A DNA stretch of 64,000 bases, from positions 1-64,000 of the forward strand of contig NZ_BMVU01000042.1 in NCBI RefSeq assembly GCF_014650875.1, in the 5' to 3' direction. Below, piece after piece: positions 9,180 through 17,803 of the stretch (position 1 is its first letter; each line of letters starts with the position of its first letter). The notes under the pieces are model-generated. The model saw only the letters and a program-made list of their open reading frames with translations, was not told the origin of the DNA and searched no databases. A program made the translations under genes and the position numbers. This stretch comes from Streptomyces minutiscleroticus (GTDB lineage Bacteria > Actinomycetota > Actinomycetes > Streptomycetales > Streptomycetaceae).

Positions 9180-9730
9180 TAGCGGGGGCGCCTCCCCCCG
9201 CGCGGCACCAGGGCGGCCGTCAGCACCGCCGTGCCGGGGGCGAGGTCCCGCCAGACGGCACCGTGCCAGGTGAGGACGGCTACGGCCGAGGTGGGGAACG
9301 TGCGGCGCACGGCGTCCAGGGCGTCGCCGAGGCCGTCCCCGGCCAGGTCGAGGACCAGCTCCTGCAGACCGGGGTTGTGCCCGACCAGCAGCAGCGTGCG
9401 CGCCTCGGCGGGCGACTCGCGCACGACGCCGAGCAGTCCGGGCGCGCCGGCCCCGTACAGCCGGGGGTCGTAGCGCACCGAAGGGGGCGTGCCCCACTGG
9501 GCGGAGGCGAGTTCCCAGGTGCGGCGGGCGCGCAGGGCGGTGGAGCACAGCGCGAGGTCGGGCAGGCAGTCGGCCTCGGCGAGCGCGCGCCCGGCGGCGG
9601 GCGCGTCCCGCAGGCCGCGCGGGGCGAGCGGCCGTTCGTGGTCGGCGACGCCCTCGGGGCGGGCCGACTTGGCGTGGCGCAGGACGACGAGGCGGCGCAG
9701 CGGCCCCTTCCCGGCGGTGTGCGCCGTCAC
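9179..9730 (-). CDS. SixA-type phosphohistidine phosphatase (histidine phosphatase superfamily)
   Basis: This 183-aa protein carries the histidine phosphatase signature LVVLRHAKSARPEG (RHxK form, as in SixA) near its N-terminus. The second conserved block LLLVGHNPGLQELV supplies the other catalytic histidine. SixA removes phosphate from phosphohistidine in E. coli; the actinobacterial substrate is unknown. GTG 9730 overlaps the stop of the upstream gene by four bases (GTGA), so the two should be translated together. Upstream in-frame sequence is Arg/Pro-rich and is a shadow of that gene. Confidence 0.85.
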   Translation of the reverse strand: MTAHTAGKGPLRRLVVLRHAKSARPEGVADHERPLAPRGLRDAPAAGRALAEADCLPDLALCSTALRARRTWELASAQWGTPPSVRYDPRLYGAGAPGLLGVVRESPAEARTLLLVGHNPGLQELVLDLAGDGLGDALDAVRRTFPTSAVAVLTWHGAVWRDLAPGTAVLTAALVPRGGRRPR

Positions 9731-10446
9731 GGCCCGGCCGCCCGGCCGACGTCGCGGACGAGGTCGAGGCCGAGGAGGCGGTCCGCGTAGGCGTACGTCT
9801 CGAAGCGCGCTCCGTCGGGCAGGTCCGGCGCGTGCCCGGCCGCCCGCAGCTCCTCCAGCACGGCGGGCACGTCGAGGTCGTCCTCCCACGCCGTGCGCAG
9901 CCGTCCGCGCACGGCCTCGGGCACGGGCCGGGAGGGGCGGGTGGCCCAGGCGGCGACCTGCGCGCGCAGCCGGGCGAGCGTCCCGGCGGCCTCCGCGAGC
10001 GCGTCCGCGCCGAGCGTCACGGCCTCGTGACGCGCGTGGCCGAGCAGGGCGAGCCGCAGCGCCGCGGGCTCCGGCGGCACCGCGTCCCAGTCGGCCGGGG
10101 CGACCTCGACCCGCACGCCGTCGACCTCCTCACCGCCCGCCCCCACCACGTGCAGGCCCCGGGCGCCGCCGAGCGTCGTGCCGACGTCGAGCTGGTCCCC
10201 GAAGGGGCGGATGCCCAGCTCCGCGGCCTCCTCCCGCAGCTCCGCGCGGCCCTCCCGCCCGGCCAGCACGGCCCAGACGGGCGTCCCCTGCAGTTCGAGG
10301 GCGCGTACGAGGAGGTCGGCGGCCAGCAGGACCCGCAGCCCGGTGGCGTCGGCGCGCGGCACGTGCGCGGTGACCCGGGTCAGCCCCCTGCGGACGGCGG
10401 TGGCCTCGGTGGACGCGCCGGTGCGGGCGTCGGTGATACGGAGCAC
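9727..10446 (-). CDS. Cysteinyl-tRNA-synthetase-like orphan lacking the catalytic motifs
   Basis: I place this 239-aa protein with CysRS by pattern only. The N-terminus (LRITDARTG) resembles the CysRS start. Residues near 155-210, ending EDDLDVPAVLEELR, resemble the helical domain after the CysRS core, which usually reads DDDFNTP. There is no HIGH motif, no KMSKS loop and no zinc-binding cysteine set, so aminoacylation is not expected. GTG 10446 is chosen because the resemblance begins there. Its coupling to the SixA-type gene suggests a joint function, which I cannot name. A degenerate MshC-like ligase is an alternative. Confidence 0.5.
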   Translation of the reverse strand: MLRITDARTGASTEATAVRRGLTRVTAHVPRADATGLRVLLAADLLVRALELQGTPVWAVLAGREGRAELREEAAELGIRPFGDQLDVGTTLGGARGLHVVGAGGEEVDGVRVEVAPADWDAVPPEPAALRLALLGHARHEAVTLGADALAEAAGTLARLRAQVAAWATRPSRPVPEAVRGRLRTAWEDDLDVPAVLEELRAAGHAPDLPDGARFETYAYADRLLGLDLVRDVGRAAGP

Positions 10447-10714
10447 GGCTCCGAGCCTAGGCGGGCCGGGCGCGCCGCGCAGGGCCGCGGGGGCCCTTCC
10501 GGACATGGAGCGGCCCCGAGGTGGGACCCGTACGGGAGAAGGGCGCCGCTAAGGCCCCGAAGGGGCCGTGAAAGGGGACGCGGGAATCAGCGTGCGGGGC
10601 CCGCTGTTGCCCCGGCACGACGGCGGGTCCGCGCCGGGCGCCCGCGCGGACCCGCACACCGCGCACGCGCGCGCCGCGACCGGCGGCGCGCACGACGAGA
10701 CGAGGAGGCCGCCC

Positions 10715-11122
10715 GTGTACGGCGACGACGAGACGCTCCGCAGGATCCTGACCGAGTCCGGCGACACCTGGGCGGTCGTGGGACTGTCCTCGAACCGGAA
10801 CCGGGCGGCCTACGGCGTCGCCCAGGTCCTGCAGCGGTACGGCAAGCGCGTCGTGCCCGTCCACCCGAAGGCGGAGACGGTCCACGGCGAACAGGGGTAC
10901 GCGTCGCTGGCCGACGTCCCCTTCGAGGTGGACGTGGTCGACGTCTTCGTCAACAGCGACCTGGCCGGCGCGGTCGCCGACGAGGCCGTGGCGAAGGGCG
11001 CGAAGGCGGTCTGGTTCCAGCTCGGCGTCGTCGACGAGGCGGCCTACGAGCGGACCCGCGCCGCCGGACTCGACATGGTCATGGACCGCTGCCCCGCCAT
11101 CGAGATCCCCCGCCTGGGCTGA
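10715..11122 (+). CDS. CoA-binding (Rossmann) domain protein, YccU type
   Basis: This 135-aa protein consists of one CoA-binding domain related to the alpha subunit of succinyl-CoA ligase. Visible blocks are WAVVGLSSNRNRAAYGVAQV, VPVHPKAETVHGEQ, VDVVDVFVNS and KAVWFQLGVVDE, and it ends MDRCPAIEIPRL as is typical of the family. The cellular role is unknown. GTG 10715 is preceded by GAGGAGG at a good distance; a longer frame from 10568 has no support. A perfect terminator follows. Confidence 0.88.
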   Translation: MYGDDETLRRILTESGDTWAVVGLSSNRNRAAYGVAQVLQRYGKRVVPVHPKAETVHGEQGYASLADVPFEVDVVDVFVNSDLAGAVADEAVAKGAKAVWFQLGVVDEAAYERTRAAGLDMVMDRCPAIEIPRLG

Positions 11123-11137
11123 GGGCGCCCCGGCCCT

Positions 11138-11188
11138 GGAGCCGTGTGCGGCCGGCAGGTCCAAGACCTGCCGGCCGCACACGGCTCC
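11138..11188. terminator. Perfect 24-bp bidirectional terminator hairpin
   Basis: Bases 11138-11161 and 11165-11188 are exact reverse complements around a 3-base loop. The hairpin sits between the convergent CoA-binding gene and the VOC gene, 15 bases after one stop and 20 bases after the other. Confidence 0.85.
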
Positions 11189-11208
11189 GCCCCTCCCGTC
11201 CGGACGGC

Positions 11209-12009
11209 TCAGCCGGCTCCGCGCGAGGTGACCGTGAACTGCGCCCCGTCCGGGTCCCGCAGGACGGCCTCCTGCCGGTCCGGCCGGTGCTCCGCGACCG
11301 TGCCGCCGTGGGCGAGCGCCGCGCTCACGCAGGCGTCCACGTCGGGGACGACGAAGTGGATCCGCCAGTGCGGGCGGACGGCCGGGTCGGGGGCCGCCTC
11401 GACCGCGCCCGAGTGGATGCGGGCGACCACGTCGCCCTCGCTGCGCAGGACGACCTCGTCCTCGTCGTAGAGGACCTCGCAGCAGCCGGCGCGCTCGGAG
11501 GCCCAGTCCAGGACCTCCCCGTAGAACATCGCGGCGTCGAAGGCGTTGCGCGTGTGCAGACGGACGAAGGTCCGGGCGGCGCGGCGCCAGACCTCCCAGC
11601 CGGAGAACAGCTCGCCCTCCCAGATGCCGAAGACCGCGCCGTCGCGGTCGGCCAGCAGGGCCGTGCGCCCCGGGGGGAGCGCGATCGGCCCGACCGCCGC
11701 CGTGCCACCGCGCTCCGCCACCCGGGAGACCGCCTCGTCCGCGCTCGGCACCGCGAAGTACGGGGTCCACGCGACGGCGACCTGCCACATGGAGGCCACC
11801 GCCGCGATGCCCGCCACCGGGACGCCGTCGGCGTGGGCGACCCGGAACCGGTCGCCCATGTGTCCCCGGCGCCACTCCCAGCCGAGGACCGCCCGGTAGA
11901 AGTCCTCGGTGGCCTCCACGTCGCGTGCGGTCAGGCTCACCCAGCACGGGGCGCCGAAGACCGAGTGGCTGGTGACGGCGGTGTCGTGGAGTGCTGTGTT
12001 CCGGTTCAT
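11209..12009 (-). CDS. Two-domain VOC (glyoxalase/bleomycin-resistance-like) protein
   Basis: This 266-aa protein contains two VOC modules. The first (about residues 18-130) has APCWVSLTARDVEATEDFY and VLGWEW. The second (about 145-262) ends REAVLRDPDGAQFTVT-like, the usual VOC finish. Such tandem proteins fold as one glyoxalase-like unit and may be metal enzymes, dioxygenases or antibiotic-binding proteins; nothing visible fixes which. The gene lies 32 bases downstream of the catalase gene on the same strand and is probably cotranscribed with it. Confidence 0.85.
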   Translation of the reverse strand: MNRNTALHDTAVTSHSVFGAPCWVSLTARDVEATEDFYRAVLGWEWRRGHMGDRFRVAHADGVPVAGIAAVASMWQVAVAWTPYFAVPSADEAVSRVAERGGTAAVGPIALPPGRTALLADRDGAVFGIWEGELFSGWEVWRRAARTFVRLHTRNAFDAAMFYGEVLDWASERAGCCEVLYDEDEVVLRSEGDVVARIHSGAVEAAPDPAVRPHWRIHFVVPDVDACVSAALAHGGTVAEHRPDRQEAVLRDPDGAQFTVTSRGAG

Positions 12010-12041
12010 CGTGGTGCCGTTCTGTGCTCTGTGATGGCGCG

Positions 12042-14312
12042 TCAGACCTGGGGTGTGAACCGGTCCCAGACGCGGTGCTTGCCCAGCAGGGCGGAGACCT
12101 GCTCCAGTACGGTCGCACCGCTGTCGCCGGTGACCACGCCCGGCGCGCCGGTGGGGATGCCGGCCGCCTCCAGGACGGTCTCGGCGCCGGCCCAGCCGCC
12201 GAGGGCCTTGCCGTGCCGGAAGGCCTCCGACAGCAGGAGCAGGACGCGCGGGTCGGTGGCCGCGACGGGAGCGGCGTCGTCGGTCTTGGCGTCGCGGGCG
12301 CCCAGGGCGTCGCTGCCCGGGCCGGGCACGCCCGCCACCAGGACGGCGTCGAACTCCACCGAGCGGGCGGTGGCGAAGGTGCGCTGCACGGTGACCGGGT
12401 CGCCGCCGGCGTCGAGCTTGCCGCCCGACGGGGCGATGACCAGGGGCACCATGCCGGCGTCCAGGATCGTGCGCCGCACGGTGCGCACGTCGTCGAGGTC
12501 GGTGGTGTCGTCGGCGACGATGCCGATCATGCGCCCGTCCGGCGGCCAGACCCCGCCCACCTGCGACAGCGCCGGGCTGGGCGTGACGTCAGCCAGCGGC
12601 ACCGACGGCGCCGGGGCGGGCAGGCCGAGGCCCTCGGCGACGCGCTCGCACAGCACGGGGTCGATGTTGGCCAGCGTCTGCAGGGCGCGCTCCTTGATCG
12701 CCTGCTCGTAGCACTTGCCCAGCTCGAAGGTGTAGGCGTGGACGATGTGCTCGCGCTCGATCGGCGTCATGCTCTGCCAGAACAGCCGCGGCTGGCTGAA
12801 GTGGTCGTCGTAGGACGCGGGGGCCTCGCGGACCTTGCGCGCGGCGGGCACCTCCACCGGCGTCTCGACGAAGGCGGCGGTGTCGGCGCCGGCGAAGAAC
12901 GGGCAGCCGCCGTCCAGGGAGTTGGGCTTGTAGGGCGCCGTCCCCGTGTGCACGGCGTGCTGGTGGAAGCCGTCGCGCAGCATGTCGTTGACCGGCGCGT
13001 GCGTACGGTTGATCGGGATCTGGTTGAAGTTCGGCCCGCCGAGCCGGCTGAGCTGGGTGTCGACGTAGGAGAACAGCCGCGCGGCCAGCAGCGGGTCGTC
13101 GGTGACGTCGATGCCCGGGACCAGGTGGCCGACGTGGAAGGCGACCTGCTCGGTCTCGGCGAAGAAGTTGGTGGGGTTGGCGTTCAGCGTCAGCAGGCCG
13201 ATGGGCTGGACCGGCGCCAGCTCCTCGGGGACGATCTTCGTCGGGTCCAGCAGGTCGATGCCCTCGAAGGTCTGCTCCGGGGTGTCGGGGAAGACCTGGA
13301 TGCCCAGCTCCCACTGCGGGTACGCGCCGGACTCGATGGCGTCGTAGAGGTCGCGGCGGTGGAAGTCGGGGTCGACGCCGCCGGTGATCTGCGCCTCCTC
13401 CCAGGTCTGGGAGTGCACGCCCAGCTTGGGCTTCCAGTGGAACTTCACCAGCGTGGTGGCGCCCTCGGCGTTGACCAGCCGGAAGGTGTGGACGCCGAAG
13501 CCCTCCATCATGCGGTAGGAGCGCGGGATGCCGCGGTCCGACATGTTCCACAGCGTGTGGTGGGTGGCCTCGGTGTGCAGGGTGACGAAGTCCCAGAAGG
13601 TGTCGTGGGCGCTCTGCGCCTGCGGGATCTCGCGGTCCGGGTGCGGCTTGCCGGCGTGGATGACGTCCGGGAACTTGATGCCGTCCTGGATGAAGAAGAC
13701 CGGGATGTTGTTGGCGACCAGGTCCCAGACGCCCTCGCTGGTGTAGAACTTCGTCGCGAAGCCGCGGGTGTCGCGCGCGGTGTCCATCGAGCCGCGCGAG
13801 CCGAGGACCGTGGAGAAGCGCACGAACACCGGCGTCTCGACGTCCTTGCCGAACAGGGCGGCCCTGCTGACGTTCGAGGCGGTGCCGTAGCCGACGAAGA
13901 CGCCGTGCGCGCCCGCGCCGCGCGCGTGCACGACCCGCTCGGGGATGCGCTCGTGGTCGAAGTGGGTGATCTTCTCCCGCAGGTGGTGGTCCTGGAGCAG
14001 GACGGGCCCCCGAGGCCCGGCCTTGAGGGAGTGGTCGGTGTCGTACAGCCGGGTCCCCGTGGAGGTCGTCAGGTACGCCCCGGACTGGGCTCGGGCCGTC
14101 GGCGGCGCACCCGTGGGCCGCCCGGTCGCGGTGCCGGTGGCGGGAGCGCCCTGGTCGGGCTTGGGCGGCAGCGGCTCGCGGGCCTCGGTCGGCTCGGCGA
14201 GCGTGGGAGGCTCCGCTCCCGGCTTGCCGGGCACACCGTCCTCCGGCCCGTCACCGCGCAACGCGTCGACGGCCTTGGCGGCAGCGGCCTTCACAGGGTT
14301 CTTGTCGCTCAT
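12042..14312 (-). CDS. katE: Large-subunit catalase (HPII/KatE type)
   Basis: This monofunctional haem catalase is 756 aa, the length of E. coli HPII. The catalytic histidine lies in VVHARGAGAHG, the distal asparagine precedes NIPVFFIQD, and the proximal haem tyrosine is in RLFSYVDTQ. After residue about 590 there is a class-I glutamine-amidotransferase-like domain (MIGIVADDTTDLDD onward), the hallmark of large-subunit catalases. The first 75 residues are a Pro/Ala-rich extension. ATG 14312 begins MSDKNPVKAAAAK. It converts hydrogen peroxide to water and oxygen and is probably stress-induced. The following VOC gene is likely in the same operon. Confidence 0.96.
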   Translation of the reverse strand: MSDKNPVKAAAAKAVDALRGDGPEDGVPGKPGAEPPTLAEPTEAREPLPPKPDQGAPATGTATGRPTGAPPTARAQSGAYLTTSTGTRLYDTDHSLKAGPRGPVLLQDHHLREKITHFDHERIPERVVHARGAGAHGVFVGYGTASNVSRAALFGKDVETPVFVRFSTVLGSRGSMDTARDTRGFATKFYTSEGVWDLVANNIPVFFIQDGIKFPDVIHAGKPHPDREIPQAQSAHDTFWDFVTLHTEATHHTLWNMSDRGIPRSYRMMEGFGVHTFRLVNAEGATTLVKFHWKPKLGVHSQTWEEAQITGGVDPDFHRRDLYDAIESGAYPQWELGIQVFPDTPEQTFEGIDLLDPTKIVPEELAPVQPIGLLTLNANPTNFFAETEQVAFHVGHLVPGIDVTDDPLLAARLFSYVDTQLSRLGGPNFNQIPINRTHAPVNDMLRDGFHQHAVHTGTAPYKPNSLDGGCPFFAGADTAAFVETPVEVPAARKVREAPASYDDHFSQPRLFWQSMTPIEREHIVHAYTFELGKCYEQAIKERALQTLANIDPVLCERVAEGLGLPAPAPSVPLADVTPSPALSQVGGVWPPDGRMIGIVADDTTDLDDVRTVRRTILDAGMVPLVIAPSGGKLDAGGDPVTVQRTFATARSVEFDAVLVAGVPGPGSDALGARDAKTDDAAPVAATDPRVLLLLSEAFRHGKALGGWAGAETVLEAAGIPTGAPGVVTGDSGATVLEQVSALLGKHRVWDRFTPQV

Positions 14313-14737
14313 GGCACATCCAAGCTGTCTCGGGGGCGGACCACGGTGCCGACGGAGGGGTACGCCCACCGACATCGTGCGCCCAGGAGGGTGTGACCGC
14401 ACGGTCGGGCGGCCTCCGGTGCGCCGACTGGGTACCCCCGCGCCTGCCCTCAAACCTCACCCTTCCCACCCCGGCCCACGCCGCCCCGGCGGACCGCCGC
14501 GGGCACGTCCGGGCAGGTCACCGGCGTGCCCTTGCCGGCTTCGGCGCGCCCCGGCAGGGATGCGCCCCGGTCCGCGCGAGCCCGGCCCGCGGCACGCCCC
14601 GGCCCGGACGCGTGCGGCCCGGATGTGGCCCGCCCGGGTGCGCCCCGGGCCGGGCGTGCCGCGGGCCGGGGCGGGCCGGGCCGGGCGTGCCGCGGGCCGG
14701 GGCGGGCCGGGGCGGGCCGGGCCGGGCGTGCCGCGGA
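14313..14737. other. Gene-free 425-base stretch upstream of katE
   Basis: It should contain the katE promoter near its left end, but I recognise no clear -35/-10 pair. The right two thirds are extremely GC-rich, made of short direct and inverted gccccggc/gccggggc repeats. I see no gene. Confidence 0.6.
14647..14736. repeat. Three exact copies of an 18-base GC-rich unit
   Basis: The unit gggccgggcgtgccgcgg occurs exactly at 14647-14664, 14678-14695 and 14719-14736. A partly inverted version lies near 14585-14605, so the block can fold into alternative hairpins. It ends one base before the stop of the leftward YbaK-type gene, so one fold may serve as its terminator. Confidence 0.75.
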
Positions 14738-15295
14738 TCAGCCGACGCCGAGACCCTCGACCACCTCGGCGCCGGGCAGCCCGGCGAGCGCCTTGCCGGG
14801 GACGAGCAGCTTGCCCCGCCGCCGGCCGCTGCCCACCAGGACGTACGGCAGGTCGGCCACCGCGGCGTCCACGAGGACCGGCCAGCCGGCCGGCAGCCCG
14901 ATCGGGGTGATGCCGCCGTACTCCATGCCGGTCTCGCCCGTGGCGGTGTCCATGGGCGCGAACGAGGCCTTGCGGGCCCCGATCCGGCGGCGGACCACGC
15001 CGTTGACGTCGACGCGCGTGGCCGACAGGACGACACAGGCCGCCAGGGTCGTCCCACCGCCCCGTTTCCCGGCCACGACGACGCAGTTCGCCGACCGGTC
15101 GAGGAGGTCCTTGCCGTAGTGCTCCAGGAAGACCGCGGTGTCGGCCCAATCGGGCTCGGTGTCGACGTACACGATCTGCTCCGCCGGCACGTCGCCGCGC
15201 CAGTGGCGGACCGCGTCGGCGACCGGGCCCACCAGGACGTCCAGGCAGTCGGGGGCGGGCGTGGCGTTGTCGAAGTCTCCGATGGGTGCGCGCAT
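14738..15295 (-). CDS. YbaK/ProRS-associated domain protein (aminoacyl-tRNA deacylase-like)
   Basis: This 185-aa protein has one YbaK/EbsC domain. Landmarks are ANCVVVAGKRGGGTTLAACV, a G-G-I-T-P-I-G-L-P segment (EYGGITPIGLP) and KLLVPGKALAGLPGAEVVE at the end. Family members hydrolyse mischarged tRNAs such as Cys- or Ala-tRNAPro. Actinobacterial standalone versions are mostly uncharacterised. I start at ATG 15295 (MRAPIGDF); ATG 15304 is a possible alternative. The gene lies 90 bases downstream of an XRE-cupin regulator on the same strand. Confidence 0.85.
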   Translation of the reverse strand: MRAPIGDFDNATPAPDCLDVLVGPVADAVRHWRGDVPAEQIVYVDTEPDWADTAVFLEHYGKDLLDRSANCVVVAGKRGGGTTLAACVVLSATRVDVNGVVRRRIGARKASFAPMDTATGETGMEYGGITPIGLPAGWPVLVDAAVADLPYVLVGSGRRRGKLLVPGKALAGLPGAEVVEGLGVG

Positions 15296-15385
15296 GGACC
15301 GCACGCTAACAGCCGCAGTCCGGGCGGTTGAGGGGCGTCCCGGTCCCCGGGCGGCCCGCGCGTCGGCGCACGGGCGGCAGGGGCG

Positions 15386-15958
15386 TCAGCGCACCGGCGG
15401 CACGGACACCGTCATGGTCATCTCCACCGGCTCGTCGCCGGTGTTGGCGTAGGTGTGGGGGACATTGGCCTCGAAGGAGGCGCTCGCGCCTGCGGGCACC
15501 CGGTGCGGGACGCCGTCGACGGTCAGGGTCAGCTCGCCGGCCGTCACGTGGAGGAGTTCGACCGTGCCGCCCGGGTGCGGGTCGGACGCGCTGCCGTCGC
15601 CCGGCATGAGCCGCCAGTCCCACATCTCCAGCGGGCCGGGCGCCTCGGTGCCCGCGAGGAGGCGGTTGTAGCTGCCCGCCTCGGTGTGCCAGAGCCGCAC
15701 CGCCTGGTCGGCGGGGACGATCCGCACCTTGGGCCCCTGGTCGTAGTCGAGCAGGGTGGTGACGCTGATGCCGAGCGCGTCGCCGATCTTGACGACGGTG
15801 CCGATGCTCGGGTTGGTGCGGGCCTGCTCGATCTGGATGAGCATCCCGCGGCTGACCCCGGCGCGGGCGGCCAGCGTCTCCAGGGTGAAGCCGCGTTCGG
15901 TGCGCCAGCGCTTGACGTTGCGCGCCAGGGACTGGGTCAGCAGGTCGAGGTCCGACAC
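15386..15958 (-). CDS. XRE family regulator with C-terminal cupin domain
   Basis: This 190-aa protein has an XRE helix-turn-helix (TLETLAARAGVSRGMLIQIE, about residues 22-41) followed by a cupin-2 ligand domain (residues about 110-185; DPHPGGTVELLHVTAGELTL). Such regulators sense small metabolites through the cupin. GTG 15958 is chosen because homologues start SDLDLLTQSLARN. Its own promoter region (15959-16050) is AT-richer than the surroundings. The YbaK-type gene 90 bases downstream is probably in the same operon. Confidence 0.88.
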   Translation of the reverse strand: MSDLDLLTQSLARNVKRWRTERGFTLETLAARAGVSRGMLIQIEQARTNPSIGTVVKIGDALGISVTTLLDYDQGPKVRIVPADQAVRLWHTEAGSYNRLLAGTEAPGPLEMWDWRLMPGDGSASDPHPGGTVELLHVTAGELTLTVDGVPHRVPAGASASFEANVPHTYANTGDEPVEMTMTVSVPPVR

Positions 15959-16327
15959 ATTCCGTCCAATATTCTGAATGAAGAGCTCACTACGCCGAAC
16001 TACGGTGTGGTGCACCGGATCGTTCACCGCACTGTACTGCGCGGCGGACCGTGACAGCACTCCTCGCCCTGGCCGTGGGCCTGTTCCGGGACCCGGCCGC
16101 CTCCGGCGGCGGACCGCCGGCGCGGCGGACGCCCGCGCCCGCCGCGGCCGTCGTCTCCCCGCTCGTGTCCCTCGGCGTCGTCGTGCCCGCCTCCGCGGAG
16201 CCGGCGCCGGCGGGCTGCCGGGTCCCGCGCGGTGCGCGGACCTCGCTCCGGCCGGCGCGGTGCCGCCCGCGGCGGGCCGGGCCGCCGTGCCGCACCGGCC
16301 GCCCGGCGGGCCCACGACCCGGCGCGC
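15959..16327. other. Gene-free stretch with a possible eroded ORF
   Basis: The first 90 bases are relatively AT-rich and probably hold the XRE-cupin promoter. From GTG 16051 a rightward frame with strong Streptomyces GC3 bias encodes a hydrophobic start (MTALLALAVGLF). It then loses recognisable character and runs into the antisense acyltransferase gene. It may be the remnant of a divergent gene. Confidence 0.35.
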
Positions 16328-17116
16328 TCACGACTCGGCGGGCACGTCGTCCCGCGCGCCGTCGCCGAGCTCCGCGAGCCGGGCGGCCTTCTCGTCGTCG
16401 AGTTCCGCGAGCGCCAGCAGCTGCTCGGGGGTGACGCCCTCGGGAATCGGCACCGGCGCGGGCGTGCGCAGCGGCGGCTGCCAGCCCTCGGCGGGCGTCC
16501 AGCGCCGTACGACCTTGGCGGGCGCCCCGGCCACCACCGCGTGGTCGGGCACCGTGCCGCGTACCACCGCGCCGGCCGCCACCACGACGTTCCGCCCGAT
16601 CCGCGCGCCCGGCAGGATCACCGCGCCGGTCCCTATCCAGCACCCCGGGCCTATCTCGACGGGGTCCATCCGCGGCCACTGCTTGCCGATCGGCTCGTGC
16701 GGGTCGTCGTAGGAGTGGTTCGTCGACGTCACGTAGACATAGGGGCCGAAGTAGCAGTCGCTGCCGATGGTGACCGTCGTGTCGGCTATGACGTGGCTGC
16801 CGCGGCCGAGGACCACGCCGTCGCCGACGCGCAGGATCGGGTCCGGGCCGAGGTCGAGGTCGGGCATCAGCCCGGCGGTGAGGGTGACCTGCTCGCCGAT
16901 GATGCAGTGGGCGCCGAGGTGGATCCACGGCTCGCCGAAGACCGTGCCGAGCGGGAAGGCGAGCCTGGTACCTGTTCCCATCGCGCCGAAGCGGAAGCGC
17001 CCGGGCTGCTCGGCCGTGACGGCTCCCCGGCGCTGTGCCCAGGCCCAGCCCGCGTGGACGACGCGCTGCGCGAGGCGGCGGCGCCAGGACGAGAACGTGT
17101 TCCTGCTCTTGGGCAC
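16328..17116 (-). CDS. Hexapeptide-repeat acyltransferase (left-handed beta-helix)
   Basis: This 262-aa protein has hexapeptide repeats from about residue 75 to 205 (for example GEQVTLTAG, VLGRGSHVIADTTVTIGSDCYFG, GTGAVILPGARIGRNVVVAAG). It ends with the acetyltransferase motif VAGAPAKVVRRW. Active-site-like residues TSTNHSYDDP match maltose/galactoside O-acetyltransferase relatives. The acceptor is unknown; a cell-surface or sugar role is possible. I start at GTG 17116 (PKSRNTFSS); an upstream ATG near 17150 lacks a ribosome binding site. The C-terminal 55 residues are charged and outside the helix. It diverges from the gamma-carbonic-anhydrase-like gene. Confidence 0.82.
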   Translation of the reverse strand: MPKSRNTFSSWRRRLAQRVVHAGWAWAQRRGAVTAEQPGRFRFGAMGTGTRLAFPLGTVFGEPWIHLGAHCIIGEQVTLTAGLMPDLDLGPDPILRVGDGVVLGRGSHVIADTTVTIGSDCYFGPYVYVTSTNHSYDDPHEPIGKQWPRMDPVEIGPGCWIGTGAVILPGARIGRNVVVAAGAVVRGTVPDHAVVAGAPAKVVRRWTPAEGWQPPLRTPAPVPIPEGVTPEQLLALAELDDEKAARLAELGDGARDDVPAES

Positions 17117-17251
17117 CCGCTCACCGTACTCAGCGCGTCCGGCGCCCATGCGGTCCCGTGCCTGTGATCTTCGCCCCACCCCGGCCGCCGTCGCGGAACC
17201 GTCGCCTACGGTGCCGTTACCCACGAGCCCCCGAGGAAGAGGGAGACAGCG

Positions 17252-17803
17252 ATGGCGCACCGCGCGCTGACCGTCGGCATGAACGGCAAGGAACCGCGGG
17301 TGGACCGGGAGGCGTTCGCGGCGCCCACGTCGGTGCTGATCGGCGACGTCACCCTGGGCGCGGGGGCGAGCGTCTGGTACGGCGCGGTGCTGCGCTCCGA
17401 GTGCGAGCCGATCGTCGTCGGCGCCGGCAGCAACGTGCAGGACAACTGCACGCTCCACGTCGACCCGGGTTTCCCCGTCCGCATCGGCGAGCGGGTCTCG
17501 ATCGGCCACAACGCCGTGGTGCACGGCGCCACGGTCGAGGACGACTGCCTGATCGGGATGGGCGCGACGGTGCTGAACGGCGCGGTGATCGGGACCGGTT
17601 CGCTGGTCGCCGCGCAGGCCCTGGTCCCGCAGGGGATGCGCGTGCCCCCGGGCTCGCTCGTCGCGGGGGTGCCCGCGAAGGTCAAGCGGGAGCTGACCGC
17701 TGAGGAGCGCGAGGCCGTCTCGCTGAACGGCGCCCACTACACGGAACTGGCCCAGCGGCACCGGGCCGCACACACGGAGACGGAGGAGGCCGCCACGGAG
17801 TGA
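17252..17803 (+). CDS. Gamma-class carbonic anhydrase-like protein
   Basis: This 183-aa left-handed beta-helix protein belongs to the gamma-CA/YrdA family. It has the metal-ligand block NCTLHVDPGFPVRIGERVSIGHNAVVHG, with histidines spaced as in the family. It ends with the usual VAGVPAKVKREL and a helical tail. It may hydrate CO2 or be a metal-binding relative without that activity. ATG 17252 has GAGGAAGAGGGAG upstream. It diverges from the hexapeptide acyltransferase gene, 135 bases away. Confidence 0.88.
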   Translation: MAHRALTVGMNGKEPRVDREAFAAPTSVLIGDVTLGAGASVWYGAVLRSECEPIVVGAGSNVQDNCTLHVDPGFPVRIGERVSIGHNAVVHGATVEDDCLIGMGATVLNGAVIGTGSLVAAQALVPQGMRVPPGSLVAGVPAKVKRELTAEEREAVSLNGAHYTELAQRHRAAHTETEEAATE

